This document shows positions 25,183 to 34,789 of a DNA stretch of 64,000 nt, in pieces. The notes beneath the pieces were generated by a model. The model was given only the letters and a program-made list of their open reading frames with translations, ran no database searches and had not been told where the DNA came from. The first letter of the stretch is position 1; each line of letters begins with the position of its first letter. The translations under genes were made by a program, and so were the position numbers. This stretch comes from Priestia koreensis (GTDB taxonomy: Bacteria; Bacillota; Bacilli; Bacillales; Bacillaceae_H), in assembly GCF_001274935.1 (NCBI RefSeq), contig NZ_LILC01000013.1:310001-374000 (forward strand). Direction: 5' to 3'.

Positions 25183-26718
25183 TCAATGCTGTGATTTAAG
25201 AAGCTGCTCGCGGTATTGAGAAGGCGACATTTTACACACCTTTTTAAACACACGACTGAAATAATTGGGGTCCGTATATCCAATGTCAATCGCAATTTCT
25301 TTCACGCTTTGATCCGTTTTGCGCATAAGCTCCTTTGCTTTCTCAATTCGAAACTTCGTTAAGTAGTCGATGTAACTAATCTGAAAGCTGTCTTTAAAAA
25401 TTTTGCTTAAATAATGCGGCGTCAGATCAAACTTATCTGCCATCGTTTCAAGTGAAATCATCGTATAATAATGTTCTTGAATATAGTTCTTCATTCGCTG
25501 TGCAATATCGTGTTCTTGCTGCTGATTCAGAATATGATGTGACTGCGTCAGTAAATCCATTAAATGTGAAGCCTCCCGTGCAATTTGTTCGTAGCTCATT
25601 CCAGTTAATACGATTGGTGCCGTAAAAGGATAGCCGATTTCCGTCATATAGCGCTTCATTGCCATCATCGTACTGCAAATGCGCTGCTGTGTTTCCAAAA
25701 TTGAGCATGCGTGTTTTCGACAAAGTGAAATGGCTTCTTCAATTAACTGCTTGCTATCACTCCATTGGTTATCTTTCATTTTCTCAAACATCTGTTTTTC
25801 AATATTGGCATAAAGATCGTCAAATACGGATTCTTCTTCTTTCATGTCCTGATAAAAATGATATTTTTTAGAAGGGTAATTTCGGACTGAGCTCCTAATT
25901 GCTTCATGATACGAATGATGAATATCGTGAAGTGATACGTACGGGTTGCCAATTCCGACCGATAGATCCCCTTTGACACCATCAATGAGTTTTTTCGTCA
26001 CAGCCAGAGCATTCGAGCGAAAGCTTCCTTCCTCAATAAAAATAATGAGCGGAATTTGACGATTTGAAAGGGCACCGATCCACCCTTTTGCATGCAAATA
26101 AAACATTTCTTTTACCTTTTTGTAAAGCTTATACTGCTCCTCAGACGTATCTTCTGAAAGGGTGAGCAAACAAACAAAGGCATTGGTCGTTGTTGAAACT
26201 TCCAATAGATCAAGCATTTCCTCTAGGTGAACGTCATGAACTTGGTCAAAAAGCAACTGCGATACAAGGTCCGTTTCCATAATCGGAAGCATTTTCTTTA
26301 ACTTATTTGATACTTTTTCTTGTTCTTTCTGAGCGTGATTGGCGACAAGAATTTCATCAATCACTCCTTGAAGTGTTTCGACAATTACGTCTGGTTTGCT
26401 TGGTTTCAGCAAATAATCTTTTACACCTAAGCGAATGGCACTTTGCGCATAATCAAACGTGTCATAGGACGAAACAATGACTATACGGGCATTCCTCACT
26501 TCTTGCTTAATCTTTTTAATCGCCTCTAATCCATTAATTCCTGGCATTTTAATATCCATTAAAATTAAGTCTGGTTTGTAGCGCATCGCAAATTCAATTG
26601 CTTCCCGACCGTTTTCAGCACTTGCGACGACGCTTGTATTTGGAAGGTTGCGCTCAATAATTTTCTGAAGCGCAATACGTTCAATCTCTTCATCATCCAC
26701 AATTAAAATTGTAATCAT
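25183..26718 (-). CDS. AraC-type response regulator of the sugar-sensing system (YesN/LytR-like)
   Basis: Protein of 511 residues. The receiver domain (about 1-120) has the acidic DDEE cluster, phospho-acceptor Asp in DLILMDIKMPGI, and the Lys of YLLKPSKPD. A long middle region is followed by a C-terminal AraC HTH pair (about 410-508) with FSRVFKKVCKMSPSQYREQ. It overlaps the kinase gene by 4 bp and lies directly upstream of xylF, so it very probably activates xylFGH when the kinase phosphorylates it. This matches the XylFII-LytS-YesN type of arrangement known from clostridia. Confidence 0.87.
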   Translation of the reverse strand: MITILIVDDEEIERIALQKIIERNLPNTSVVASAENGREAIEFAMRYKPDLILMDIKMPGINGLEAIKKIKQEVRNARIVIVSSYDTFDYAQSAIRLGVKDYLLKPSKPDVIVETLQGVIDEILVANHAQKEQEKVSNKLKKMLPIMETDLVSQLLFDQVHDVHLEEMLDLLEVSTTTNAFVCLLTLSEDTSEEQYKLYKKVKEMFYLHAKGWIGALSNRQIPLIIFIEEGSFRSNALAVTKKLIDGVKGDLSVGIGNPYVSLHDIHHSYHEAIRSSVRNYPSKKYHFYQDMKEEESVFDDLYANIEKQMFEKMKDNQWSDSKQLIEEAISLCRKHACSILETQQRICSTMMAMKRYMTEIGYPFTAPIVLTGMSYEQIAREASHLMDLLTQSHHILNQQQEHDIAQRMKNYIQEHYYTMISLETMADKFDLTPHYLSKIFKDSFQISYIDYLTKFRIEKAKELMRKTDQSVKEIAIDIGYTDPNYFSRVFKKVCKMSPSQYREQLLKSQH

Positions 26719-28163
26719 ATGATTTCATCCTTTCGTTCAAATGGTAATAGAAGACTAACCGTTGTACCTTCATTTTTTCGACTAGAAACAGAGAAAATGT
26801 CATGTTTTCCGTAAAATAAAGACAGTCGTTTCACGACATTTTTCAACCCAATTCCCGTTGAACTCTCGTTTTGTGGCCGATCAAACTCATAGTTTTGTAA
26901 AAGCTGCTCCTGCTCTTTGCTCATACCTGCTCCGTCATCTTTGACTTGGATGAGAATTCCTTCTTCAACACGATTCACTCCGATAAAGATTGTTCCCCCT
27001 TTTTCGTACGGTTCGATTCCATGATTAAAGGCATTTTCCACAATGGGCTGTAGAACGAAATGCGGCATTTTAAAGTCTAAGCAATCTGGTGAAATCTGCA
27101 GAAAAAACGTAATTCGATTCGTAAACCGCGCTTTTAAAATCGTTAAATAATCGTTTATAAGCTCCATTTCTTCTCTTAACGTAACCGGCGTATTCACCTT
27201 TTTTAAGTTATAGCGAAGTAAATTTGCGACGGTTGTAATTAAATCACTCGTTTCATATGACTCTTCTAAATACGCTTTTTTCGCTAACGTGTTGAGCGTA
27301 TTGTACAAGAAATGAGGATTAATCTGATGCTGTAGTCTTTTCAGTTCGCTTTCTTTTAATAGAAGCTGATACTCCTGCAATTCTTTTTCCACCTGTGCCT
27401 TTTGACGGATTTCCTCAATCAGGGTACGGATGTTTTGCCTCATATGCTCAAACGTTTTAGCAAGAAAGAACACTTCGTCATTGGACGTAATATGAATGGG
27501 CCGGTCAAAAAGCCCAGACGACAATTCCTTCGCTGCCATTGTTAACTCATTAATTGAGCGGGTAATCCCTTTTGAGAACATATAAGAAAAGCCAATTAAA
27601 ATGAGGAACACTCCTCCGAGCGTCCATATGCCTAGACTCTGAAGCTTCCGACTTACATCGATGACAGACAAATAAAATTGTTTTTGAAAGGTAATTTCCT
27701 TTTTCATAAGTGTAAGCGTCGTGTTCGCTACATACTGCGAGATTTTCGTCGCCTCGTTATACTGATACGTCATTTCCTCAAGCTGCCCGAGCTTGAACGC
27801 TCGCAAAGATAAATCCATTGCTTCTACCTGACTCGAAATCATATTCGTATAATTCATCAGTACTGCCTGATTATCTGCGTTTTTTAAGGACGTGAGCTTT
27901 TTTCTCATTCCCGTTAGCTGCTGACGTTCTTTTTTGTAATCATCATTATATTTTTCACCTTGATTATTTAGCACATTACTTAAGTACAACAGTGACTGTT
28001 CACTTCTTGCAGACGTTTGGTGTAAAAGTAGGTATCGTTCTAAAATTTCATTATACTGTGCGTTCGTTTTTTGATTAAAATAGCCAATAACTGCCCAAAA
28101 GGAGCCCATGATCAGCAAAATGGTAATCGAAAGTAAAATAATTTTGCGCTGTATCGTCATCAT
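26715..28163 (-). CDS. sensor histidine kinase, LytS/YesM type
   Basis: Protein of 482 residues. Two membrane helices (about 8-28 and 178-198) flank an extracytoplasmic region. A HAMP domain follows (ITRSINELTMAAKELSSG), then the His_kinase domain with the phospho-acceptor His in QINPHFLYNTL (about residue 285), and an ATPase domain with NAFNHGIE and TGIGLKN. It lies 1 bp after the binding-protein-like gene and overlaps the regulator by 4 bp. It should take its sugar signal from that binding protein instead of binding ligand itself. Confidence 0.88.
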   Translation of the reverse strand: MMTIQRKIILLSITILLIMGSFWAVIGYFNQKTNAQYNEILERYLLLHQTSARSEQSLLYLSNVLNNQGEKYNDDYKKERQQLTGMRKKLTSLKNADNQAVLMNYTNMISSQVEAMDLSLRAFKLGQLEEMTYQYNEATKISQYVANTTLTLMKKEITFQKQFYLSVIDVSRKLQSLGIWTLGGVFLILIGFSYMFSKGITRSINELTMAAKELSSGLFDRPIHITSNDEVFFLAKTFEHMRQNIRTLIEEIRQKAQVEKELQEYQLLLKESELKRLQHQINPHFLYNTLNTLAKKAYLEESYETSDLITTVANLLRYNLKKVNTPVTLREEMELINDYLTILKARFTNRITFFLQISPDCLDFKMPHFVLQPIVENAFNHGIEPYEKGGTIFIGVNRVEEGILIQVKDDGAGMSKEQEQLLQNYEFDRPQNESSTGIGLKNVVKRLSLFYGKHDIFSVSSRKNEGTTVSLLLPFERKDEII

Positions 28164-28164
28164 G

Positions 28165-29130
28165 TTAGTTTCCTCCTATCCCAGAGGAAATGACGTGCGT
28201 ATTTGTGTAGGAATGAGTTGGTAGCGGCAATTGTTTTCCTTCGAGCCAGGCGGACAGTTGCTGAACGCTTTTTAAGCCGATGCGGTGTAAATCATGTTCC
28301 ACGCTTTCAACGATGGCACGTCTTCTCATTAAATTTGCAGCTTCTTCCGTATAGTCGAAGGAATAAATTGCATAATTTTCAACCGTTGAGCGATGTTCAA
28401 TAGACGCAACAATCCCTGAGCTGTCGTTCTGTCCTAACCCAATAAAAGCGGACAGGTCAGGGTGTTCATTTAATAACAGATCGGTCTGCTGACTCGCATT
28501 TCGACTCATCACCTGATCTTGGGATAGTTCAATGAGATGAATATTTTGATAGACCTTCAAAGCCTGCTTTATCCCGGCTAATCTTAACTCTTGCAGGGAC
28601 AAAAAATTACTGTCCTTTACGACCCCAATGTTCCCTTTACCATTTAAATAAGCCGCGATGTCTTTCCCTACCTTCACGCCTGATTGGATATGATCTGTAC
28701 CTATATATGACTTTCGTAAGCTTGTTGGAATGTCATTAATAACCGTAAAAACGGGAATCCCGCTGACCGTCGCTTTATTAGCCATCTCCGTTATATGAGA
28801 ATCGTTGATCGGTAGCAAAATAATGCCTTCTACTCGGGAAGCAATCGCCATGTTCATCGCCTCCTGCATCTCCTCTGCGTTCATTCGGTTCGATCCACTT
28901 ATTTCAATGCTAATATGCTCCTTTTTCGCTTCGCTTTTCACGGCATTAATGAGCGGATTCCAGTAAGGGTTCCCAAGCTCCGGCGAAATGAACATAATGC
29001 GATACTTATATGGTGTTGGCAACGCCTGTACCCTAATGTCCGCTGCCGAATAAATCGAATACATTGAAAGAATAATCCCCAAGGCCAAACTTCCTCCAAG
29101 CAACCATCCAAACTTTCTCATCTTCCCCAT
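28165..29130 (-). CDS. membrane-anchored sugar-binding sensor protein (XylFII-like)
   Basis: Protein of 321 residues. An uncleaved-looking N-terminal helix (about 8-28, no lipobox) anchors a Peripla_BP_4 domain with FISPELGNPYWNPLINAVK, EGIILLPIND and SFDYTEEAANLM. Unlike XylF it lacks a lipid anchor and sits first in an operon with a LytS-type kinase and AraC-type regulator. By analogy with clostridial XylFII, it binds extracellular xylose and changes the kinase dimer. Ligand assignment is inferred from the downstream xylFGH. Confidence 0.83.
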   Translation of the reverse strand: MGKMRKFGWLLGGSLALGIILSMYSIYSAADIRVQALPTPYKYRIMFISPELGNPYWNPLINAVKSEAKKEHISIEISGSNRMNAEEMQEAMNMAIASRVEGIILLPINDSHITEMANKATVSGIPVFTVINDIPTSLRKSYIGTDHIQSGVKVGKDIAAYLNGKGNIGVVKDSNFLSLQELRLAGIKQALKVYQNIHLIELSQDQVMSRNASQQTDLLLNEHPDLSAFIGLGQNDSSGIVASIEHRSTVENYAIYSFDYTEEAANLMRRRAIVESVEHDLHRIGLKSVQQLSAWLEGKQLPLPTHSYTNTHVISSGIGGN

Positions 29131-29239
29131 CCCTTTTGTTGTAGTTCAAACATCCTATAAATTCTACTCTTGGATAGGAATCCCTTTTCCCTTTATTTGT
29201 AAAATGTCGTTTTTCAGCGAAAATAGGGGTAAGAACATA

Positions 29240-29280
29240 AAAAAAGCTTGAACAGTTTAATACCTGTCCAAGCTCTTTCC
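29240..29280 (-). terminator. intrinsic terminator after proC
   Basis: On the minus strand AGCTTGGACAG and CTGTTCAAGCT pair around an 8-base loop, followed by TTTTTTT. Confidence 0.85.
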
Positions 29281-30081
29281 TTAATTTCCTCTAGCTTTTT
29301 TATTCGTTGCGGCGATGGCTTCATCGATAATAGTAGCAAAATCGTGATTCTGAAGCACCTTCAGCCCTTCTGCCGTCGCTCCACCAGGCGTTGTCACCTG
29401 CTCGCGAAGGTCAGATGGTTCTGTACCGCCTTTTAACATCGCCACAGATCCGTACAGCATCTGCACGACTAATTGTTTCGCTGTTTCATCATCAATGTTG
29501 AATTTCTTCGTTACATCAATGAGGCTTTCGGCGAAATAGTAAAGAAAAGCTGGTGCGCTTCCCGTTACGGCGGTTAAGTTATGTACTTCTTCTTCCGTAC
29601 ATTTTTGTGCTTCACCCATGCCTTTTAAAATCATCTCAAGTACTTCTTCATGCTCATCAGTTACGTGCTGTCCGACCGCATATAAAGACATTGACTCACC
29701 AATTGTAGCAGCTGTATTAGGCATAATCCATGCTGCTGGCGTGTTGGCAGGAAGATTCGCTTCTAAGTACGAAGGCCCGATTCCTGCAGCGACCGTTACT
29801 ACTAGTTGTCCTGCTGTAAGTGCTGCTAATTCTTTGAGAAGCGGCTCATGAGCCTGTGGAGGCATCGCAAGCACAATGACGTTAGCGTGTGCAACAGCGC
29901 TTTTCCAATCTGTCGTTACCTGAAGGTCGTACGTTGATTTCAAGTAGTCAAGACGTGCCTCATCGCTCCGATTCGATACCGTAATGCTCTCGATGTGTTC
30001 CTTGCTCATTGTAAGGAGGCCAGAAAAAATAGCCTCAGCCATTCTTCCTGCCCCAATGAATAAAATACGCTGTGTGTTCAT
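29281..30081 (-). CDS. proC: pyrroline-5-carboxylate reductase
   Basis: NADPH-dependent enzyme of 266 residues for the last step of proline synthesis. It shows the Rossmann motif FIGAGRMAEAI, the conserved IMPNTAA, the signature TAVTGSAPAFLYYF and TTPGGATAEGL. Bacilli often have several paralogs (ProG, ProH, ProI and ComER); the strong P5CR signature favours a true reductase. It follows bshB2 at 19 bp on the same strand and may be co-transcribed with it. Terminator after the stop. Confidence 0.88.
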   Translation of the reverse strand: MNTQRILFIGAGRMAEAIFSGLLTMSKEHIESITVSNRSDEARLDYLKSTYDLQVTTDWKSAVAHANVIVLAMPPQAHEPLLKELAALTAGQLVVTVAAGIGPSYLEANLPANTPAAWIMPNTAATIGESMSLYAVGQHVTDEHEEVLEMILKGMGEAQKCTEEEVHNLTAVTGSAPAFLYYFAESLIDVTKKFNIDDETAKQLVVQMLYGSVAMLKGGTEPSDLREQVTTPGGATAEGLKVLQNHDFATIIDEAIAATNKKARGN

Positions 30082-30100
30082 ATGGTTGTCTCCCCTGTGA

Positions 30101-30763
30101 TCACGAAAATTTGTATGTCCAAAACTCTTCGTTTTTCAACAGACGAGCGGCTTGCGGATCTGTTTCAATTTTCGTAAGGTCCATGTTGCCCATCATTCCT
30201 TCTGTTTGAGAACGATGTGCTTTAATAGCCTCAATTTTAATTTCTTTTACCGGTGATACGTCAATTCGCACATCAGGGTGTCCGATATGCTCAATTCGAT
30301 CACGAGAGAATGCATGACACCAAACGACTGGGCGATCTTCTTCTTTCATACTTGCAACAGCGCGAAGCGTCGCTGCGCCTGTCGCGTTATGGTCAGGGTG
30401 AACCGCATATCCAGGGTAGTGTGTAATGATAAGCGTTGGTTTAACCTCATCGATAATCGCTTTAATTTTGCCTGAAAATTCATCTTCATCAAGGAATTCT
30501 AGCGTTTTATCGCGTAAGCCAAGCATACGAAGCTCATCTAATTGAAGCACCTTGCTTACTTCTTGTAGTTCGTGCTTACGGATTTTTGGGAGCGTTTCGC
30601 GGTTTGCAAATAGGGGTCTTCCCATATTGCGCCCCATTTCTCCAAGTGTAATACATGCATATGTCACTGATGCGCCGCGTTGCTTAGCTAGCGCAATTGT
30701 TCCTGCTGCTCCGAATGCCTCATCATCGGGATGAGGAAATACAACTAAAATACGTTCTTCCAT
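30101..30763 (-). CDS. bshB2: bacillithiol biosynthesis deacetylase BshB2
   Basis: LmbE-like zinc deacetylase of 220 residues. It has the catalytic PHPDDEAFG, GMRDK-type LGLRDKT, and the metal-binding AVHPDHNATG. It removes the acetyl group from N-acetylglucosaminyl-malate in bacillithiol synthesis and can act on bacillithiol conjugates. Its upstream partner is yojF, the same order as yojF-yojG in B. subtilis. The start is ATG at 30763 with AAGGAGAG. Confidence 0.9.
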   Translation of the reverse strand: MEERILVVFPHPDDEAFGAAGTIALAKQRGASVTYACITLGEMGRNMGRPLFANRETLPKIRKHELQEVSKVLQLDELRMLGLRDKTLEFLDEDEFSGKIKAIIDEVKPTLIITHYPGYAVHPDHNATGAATLRAVASMKEEDRPVVWCHAFSRDRIEHIGHPDVRIDVSPVKEIKIEAIKAHRSQTEGMMGNMDLTKIETDPQAARLLKNEEFWTYKFS

Positions 30764-30780
30764 GTTAATACTCTCCTTCC

Positions 30781-31128
30781 TTACGCGAATGGCGTATGAC
30801 TTAACTGTAGGGCAATTGCTAGACGGCCATCGAAGTCGTGACCTGCCATTAATAGGCGGCCTTCCTCATCGATTTCCCAATCTGTAAGACCTTCAGCATA
30901 AATCCAGCCATCATTCATTTCCAAACCTACGCGGTAAGGACGATCACCTGTAATTTTACCTTGTTTGATTTGCACTTTTCCGTTGCGGATAAAAGCACCA
31001 ACTGTCATTACTTTATCGTTAAAATGTGACGCATATGCACCATTTGTTGTTTCTAAGTGCACGTACACATCATCAGTAAAATAGTTCGTGAGTTGCTCTT
31101 GTAGTTTAACTTTATCTATCGGTTTCAA
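30781..31128 (-). CDS. yojF: YojF family protein (DUF1806)
   Basis: Protein of 115 residues with the conserved DVYVHLETTNGAYASH and the TGDRPYRVGLEMNDGW block that define the YojF family. The family is almost always next to bshB2, as here (17 bp apart), so a link to bacillithiol metabolism or BshB2 folding is likely. No catalytic residue is known to me. Confidence 0.88.
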   Translation of the reverse strand: MKPIDKVKLQEQLTNYFTDDVYVHLETTNGAYASHFNDKVMTVGAFIRNGKVQIKQGKITGDRPYRVGLEMNDGWIYAEGLTDWEIDEEGRLLMAGHDFDGRLAIALQLSHTPFA

Positions 31129-31179
31129 GCTTACTAGCTCCCTTCCATGTTCACTTATAGAGTATTGTACTAAAAAGTT

Positions 31180-32061
31180 TTACGGAATGATAATGTTTAG
31201 CTCGACTTTTTTTAACTGCTCATTCCAAGCAGTGGGGTTAAGTTCAAATGAAAGCGTTTCAAATGAGCGTTCTGTGATCTCCGGAATATCCACAATAATT
31301 TGTGCGAGTTCTCTGCTCAAAAAGGCGAATTCCTTTCCTTCTGTTAGCTTCTTTTTGTAACGATTAAAGCGCGTATCGAGCTTGTCAACGTCCTCATAAA
31401 TTCCTTCTAGCGTCTTATATTCCTGAATGAGCGGAAGCGCCGCTTTTTCTCCCACACCCGGAACACCTGGGATGTTATCAGATCGGTCCCCAAGAAGCGA
31501 CTTTACATCCACCCACTGAGTTGGTGAAATGCCATATTCGGCTTCAAAATCTGCTTTTGTATACACTTTATCGCCACGTTTTGGAACAGCGATGATTTGA
31601 GAGACGTTTTCATCAATTAATTGAAAAAGGTCTTTGTCATTGCTGTAAATAAAACAGTCGCTATTTTGTTCCCTCGACCATTTTGTTGCGAGCGCTCCTA
31701 GTAAGTCATCGGCTTCGTAAGGTGGGAGCGCAAGCTGTGCCACCCCAATTTCACGGAAGATGTGCGTAAGGGCCTCGTACTGATCAATGAGAGGACTCGG
31801 AAGCTCATTTCTTGTATTTTTGTATCCATCAAACAACTGCTTTCGTGACGTATCCTCGCGCTTGACGTCCCAAGCGACTAGTAAATGAGTTGGACGGTAT
31901 GTATGAATGAGATCTAACAACTTTCGAAAAACAACGGGCAAAGCGCTAATACATAACCCTTGGCTATTACGGCGGAGCTGCTCCTCATCTCTTCCATAGG
32001 ATGTTGCAAAATAGCACCTGCTTAATAAGTTAAATCCATCAATTAACAACAATTTGTTCAT
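31180..32061 (-). CDS. 5'-3' exonuclease (YpcP-like, Pol I N-terminal domain type)
   Basis: Flap-endonuclease-type nuclease of 293 residues. Acidic metal-binding residues are visible in LLLIDGFNL, LLVAWDVKREDTSRK, PPYEADDLLGALA and IYSNDKDLFQL, followed by the helix-hairpin-helix PGVPGVGEKAALPLI. It acts on DNA flaps and RNA primers during repair and Okazaki fragment processing, in addition to the PolA domain. No associated genes share its operon. Confidence 0.88.
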   Translation of the reverse strand: MNKLLLIDGFNLLSRCYFATSYGRDEEQLRRNSQGLCISALPVVFRKLLDLIHTYRPTHLLVAWDVKREDTSRKQLFDGYKNTRNELPSPLIDQYEALTHIFREIGVAQLALPPYEADDLLGALATKWSREQNSDCFIYSNDKDLFQLIDENVSQIIAVPKRGDKVYTKADFEAEYGISPTQWVDVKSLLGDRSDNIPGVPGVGEKAALPLIQEYKTLEGIYEDVDKLDTRFNRYKKKLTEGKEFAFLSRELAQIIVDIPEITERSFETLSFELNPTAWNEQLKKVELNIIIP

Positions 32062-32445
32062 CGTATCTATCCCTCTCTGTTCTGCATCTTTTCTCTTTTC
32101 TATTGGCGCAAAATAGCTTATCCACTATATCATTTTCTAATTTTTAACGTCAATTTCTCCTGATGCTTTTTATTTTTCGCAGAGATAGATAGAAATCTTC
32201 ATTTTACCCCAGAGCGCTACAAATTGAGGTTTAGTGTGTACTATTTATTAGGCATTGTTGTCAGAATACGTCACATATTTAAAGATTTTTCGCAAATGGC
32301 GATGTGTTTCTAAAAAATAGTCACGACAGGTGAATTATTAATTTTTTGTTAATGTTTTCCTAGTAGTTATTTGCCTTTTTAACATAATCTATTACAATGA
32401 TAGAGGATAGGAAATAACCATGCATATTGTATTGAAGGTGTAAAA
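32062..32445. other. intergenic region between divergent exonuclease and small membrane-protein genes
   Basis: About 385 bp, AT-rich, with no convincing frame or hairpin. It should contain both promoters, but no single promoter stands out. GAAGGTG lies before the ATG at 32446. Confidence 0.4.
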
Positions 32446-32757
32446 ATGAAAAAAGCACGTCTTATTCTTATTATGAAGCTTTTCGCACTTATTTTATTAT
32501 TCGGGCTGATTTTCTTTGATTTTGAAGACGGAGATGTTTCGTTAACCGTTAATGTTGTATCAGCAAGCATTATTTTTGTTATTTTTGTACTGAGTGATTT
32601 TTTCTTTGAGATAAAGCCATGGTTATTAAAAGGGTTACAGCTGTATATTTCAATTATGTTTTTTATCGTAGCAGTAATTGAAATGCATGAGATTATTAGC
32701 TCGATTTGTGCATTATCGATTGTCCTGCTGCCTTATCTCATGAATGAGCTCAAATAA
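32446..32757 (+). CDS. small membrane protein of unknown function
   Basis: Protein of 103 residues with a basic N-terminus and three or four hydrophobic helices (about 5-25, 32-53, 60-80 and 82-99). The helix boundary residues FDFEDGDVSLT and EIKPWLLKG lie outside the membrane. No family recognised. Ribosome binding site GAAGGTG upstream and a strong terminator after it support a real, single-gene transcript. Confidence 0.65.
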   Translation: MKKARLILIMKLFALILLFGLIFFDFEDGDVSLTVNVVSASIIFVIFVLSDFFFEIKPWLLKGLQLYISIMFFIVAVIEMHEIISSICALSIVLLPYLMNELK

Positions 32758-32788
32758 AAAAGAAGTTCAGCGGAACTTCTTTTTTTAT
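32756..32788. terminator. intrinsic terminator between convergent genes
   Basis: AAAAAGAAGTTC and GAACTTCTTTTT pair around a short loop and serve both the membrane-protein gene and the ketopantoate reductase-like gene. Confidence 0.85.
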
Positions 32789-32791
32789 TTC

Positions 32792-33715
32792 CTATCCTAA
32801 ACGATTCATAAGTTCATACGTTTTGACGTTGTGATAGACCGCTTCAAGAAGAGGAGTATGTTGATTCTTTTCCTTTGCGATGGTAAGAAGATAGCCCTGC
32901 AGATGCTCTACTTCAGTTGCATACCCTTTCTCCATATCCCGTAGCATCGATGATTTCATCTCATACGTCATGCTCTTCATCGTCTTCATCTGTGTATCTA
33001 TAATCTCATCTGCTAGCGGGGCATCAATCGCCTTCATCACACCTTCTACCTCTTGAAACAATTGCCTTGTCAGCGCGTCTCCACCCTTTACCTCTAGAAT
33101 CGGACCGACTGGTGCTCGCATTAACGTTGTGACGCCTGATAGTACGGTAATAAATAAATACTTATGCCAAATTTCCTGTAGAATGTTCTCCTTGTATAAG
33201 AAGGATGCCTTTGTGCTCGTAAAGGCGGATGACATTTCACGGACAATATGGACTTGATCGTCGTGCAACGCACCAAACAGGGCATTGTGAGAAGGACTTG
33301 TTTGGATAATATGCCCTTCTGCATTTAACGTTGTTTCAATAAAGCACAGTCCACCTAGCACTTTTTCCGCTCCAAACGCTTCTTTTAATACGTCTAGGTG
33401 TTGAAATCCATTTAACAATGGCCAAATATATGTATTTTCACTTATGTAGGGCTTAATATCTTCGATCGCTTGAGCAAGATGATACGCCTTTGTCGAAAGC
33501 ATCACTATGTCAAATGGCTCTGCTTCTTCCCAAGATACTAAAAGGGTTGGAATTAAATGAGCATCTCCGTGATAACTTTCAATGACGAGTCCCGTCTTCT
33601 CTAGTTGTGCTCTACGTTTCTTTCGAACTAAAAACGTTACGTCATGCCCATCCTCTTGCAATCGACCGCCAAAATAACCGCCAATCCCTCCTGCTCCCAC
33701 TACTAAAATTCTCAT
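32792..33715 (-). CDS. ketopantoate reductase family protein (PanE/ApbA)
   Basis: Protein of 307 residues with the N-terminal NADPH motif VVGAGGIGGYFGGRL, the catalytic Lys region EIWHKYLFIT and the C-terminal SSMLRDMEKGYATEVEHL with the conserved Glu. It would reduce 2-dehydropantoate to pantoate in coenzyme A synthesis. Bacilli often have more than one family member, and no other pantothenate gene is adjacent, so panE assignment is probable but not certain. Monocistronic. Confidence 0.8.
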   Translation of the reverse strand: MRILVVGAGGIGGYFGGRLQEDGHDVTFLVRKKRRAQLEKTGLVIESYHGDAHLIPTLLVSWEEAEPFDIVMLSTKAYHLAQAIEDIKPYISENTYIWPLLNGFQHLDVLKEAFGAEKVLGGLCFIETTLNAEGHIIQTSPSHNALFGALHDDQVHIVREMSSAFTSTKASFLYKENILQEIWHKYLFITVLSGVTTLMRAPVGPILEVKGGDALTRQLFQEVEGVMKAIDAPLADEIIDTQMKTMKSMTYEMKSSMLRDMEKGYATEVEHLQGYLLTIAKEKNQHTPLLEAVYHNVKTYELMNRLG

Positions 33716-33858
33716 AGTTCTCCTCCTAAATTCAGAATATTCCTTTAATAGTTTATCACATCATAAATAAAGAAGGAAATAAAGCTCTACGCATCAAAAC
33801 TTGTTATAATGAAAGACAGAATCTTGATAGAAGAAAGCACAAAGGTTGGAGATGCATA

Positions 33859-34785
33859 ATGAAAAAAGTAGAAATTTATATTTTGTCAGGCTTTTTAGGA
33901 AGCGGAAAAACGACGCTTTTACAAAGAGCTCTACAAGAAGAACAGTCAAAAGGTCGTAAAGTAGCGGTCATTATGAACGAGCTCGGCGAAACGTCGATTG
34001 ATTCAAACGCCGTACCGGGCGAAACACCTTTGAAGGAGCTATTAAACGGCTGCGTATGTTGCACAATTCAAGGTCAGCTCGAAACACAGCTTCATTCCAT
34101 GCTCCAGGAGTACGAGCTTGACGCGATTTATCTAGAAACGACCGGTGTTGCTCACCCTGTTGAGGTGCTTGATGCCTGTATGTCTCCCTTATTCGCTGAG
34201 CAAATTACGATTAAAGGAATTATTACAACCATTGACGCTGCCCGCTGGCGTTCTAGGGACAGCTTAAGCATTCAGCTTCAGCGTTTGCTTCATGAGCAGG
34301 TTCATCACGCGGATACGATTTTAATTAACAAAGTGGATCAACTTTCTGAGGCGGAACAAGCGGCGATTTTATATGAAATTCAATCTATTAACGCTACGGC
34401 GAAAACGTTTCTTACACAGTTTTCAAAGGTTGATTTAAAATTCCTTCAAAGTGGTCAAAACAAGCGAAAAGGAAATCATGAACAGGCTCATGTCCACGAT
34501 TACCTGCATTTAAAAACGTATGTTCATACGTTTACAAGTAAAATTGACGTTGATCAGTTTGAGCAATGGCTGCGCGAAATGCCTGATACGATCTACCGAA
34601 TTAAGGGTTATCTTCGCTTCACTCACTCTGATGAAGTATACATGTTTCAATATTCCTACGGGATGCCTATTTATATGAAAGAATTAATGAAGCTTCCTTC
34701 TACCCTTGTTTTTATCGGTGAAAATCTGGATCATCAAAAACTACAGCAAGAGCTTCAACAGCTTGAAGCTTCCTCAACACAATAA
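33859..34785 (+). CDS. CobW/P47K family GTPase (zinc metallochaperone type)
   Basis: G3E GTPase of 308 residues with Walker A GFLGSGKTTLL, the metal-binding C-x-C-C motif (GCVCCTI near residue 68), the guanine-specificity motif NKVD and a C-terminal CobW_C domain (YRIKGYLRF). Members deliver zinc or other metals to client proteins. There is no clear Zur box upstream and no zinc gene next to it, and it lies about 9 kb from the cobalamin operon, so a role in B12 is not implied by the name. GGTTGGAG precedes the ATG. Confidence 0.85.
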   Translation: MKKVEIYILSGFLGSGKTTLLQRALQEEQSKGRKVAVIMNELGETSIDSNAVPGETPLKELLNGCVCCTIQGQLETQLHSMLQEYELDAIYLETTGVAHPVEVLDACMSPLFAEQITIKGIITTIDAARWRSRDSLSIQLQRLLHEQVHHADTILINKVDQLSEAEQAAILYEIQSINATAKTFLTQFSKVDLKFLQSGQNKRKGNHEQAHVHDYLHLKTYVHTFTSKIDVDQFEQWLREMPDTIYRIKGYLRFTHSDEVYMFQYSYGMPIYMKELMKLPSTLVFIGENLDHQKLQQELQQLEASSTQ

Positions 34786-34789
34786 GAAA

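Noticed and set aside
31249..31262. TGAAAGCGTTTCA resembling a cre site
   Set aside because: One base too short for the consensus and inside the exonuclease coding region far from any promoter.
33859..34785. Interpretation of the CobW-family gene as part of cobalamin synthesis
   Set aside because: The name is historical; the gene is 9 kb from the cobalamin operon, and its CxCC motif fits metal-chaperone GTPases.
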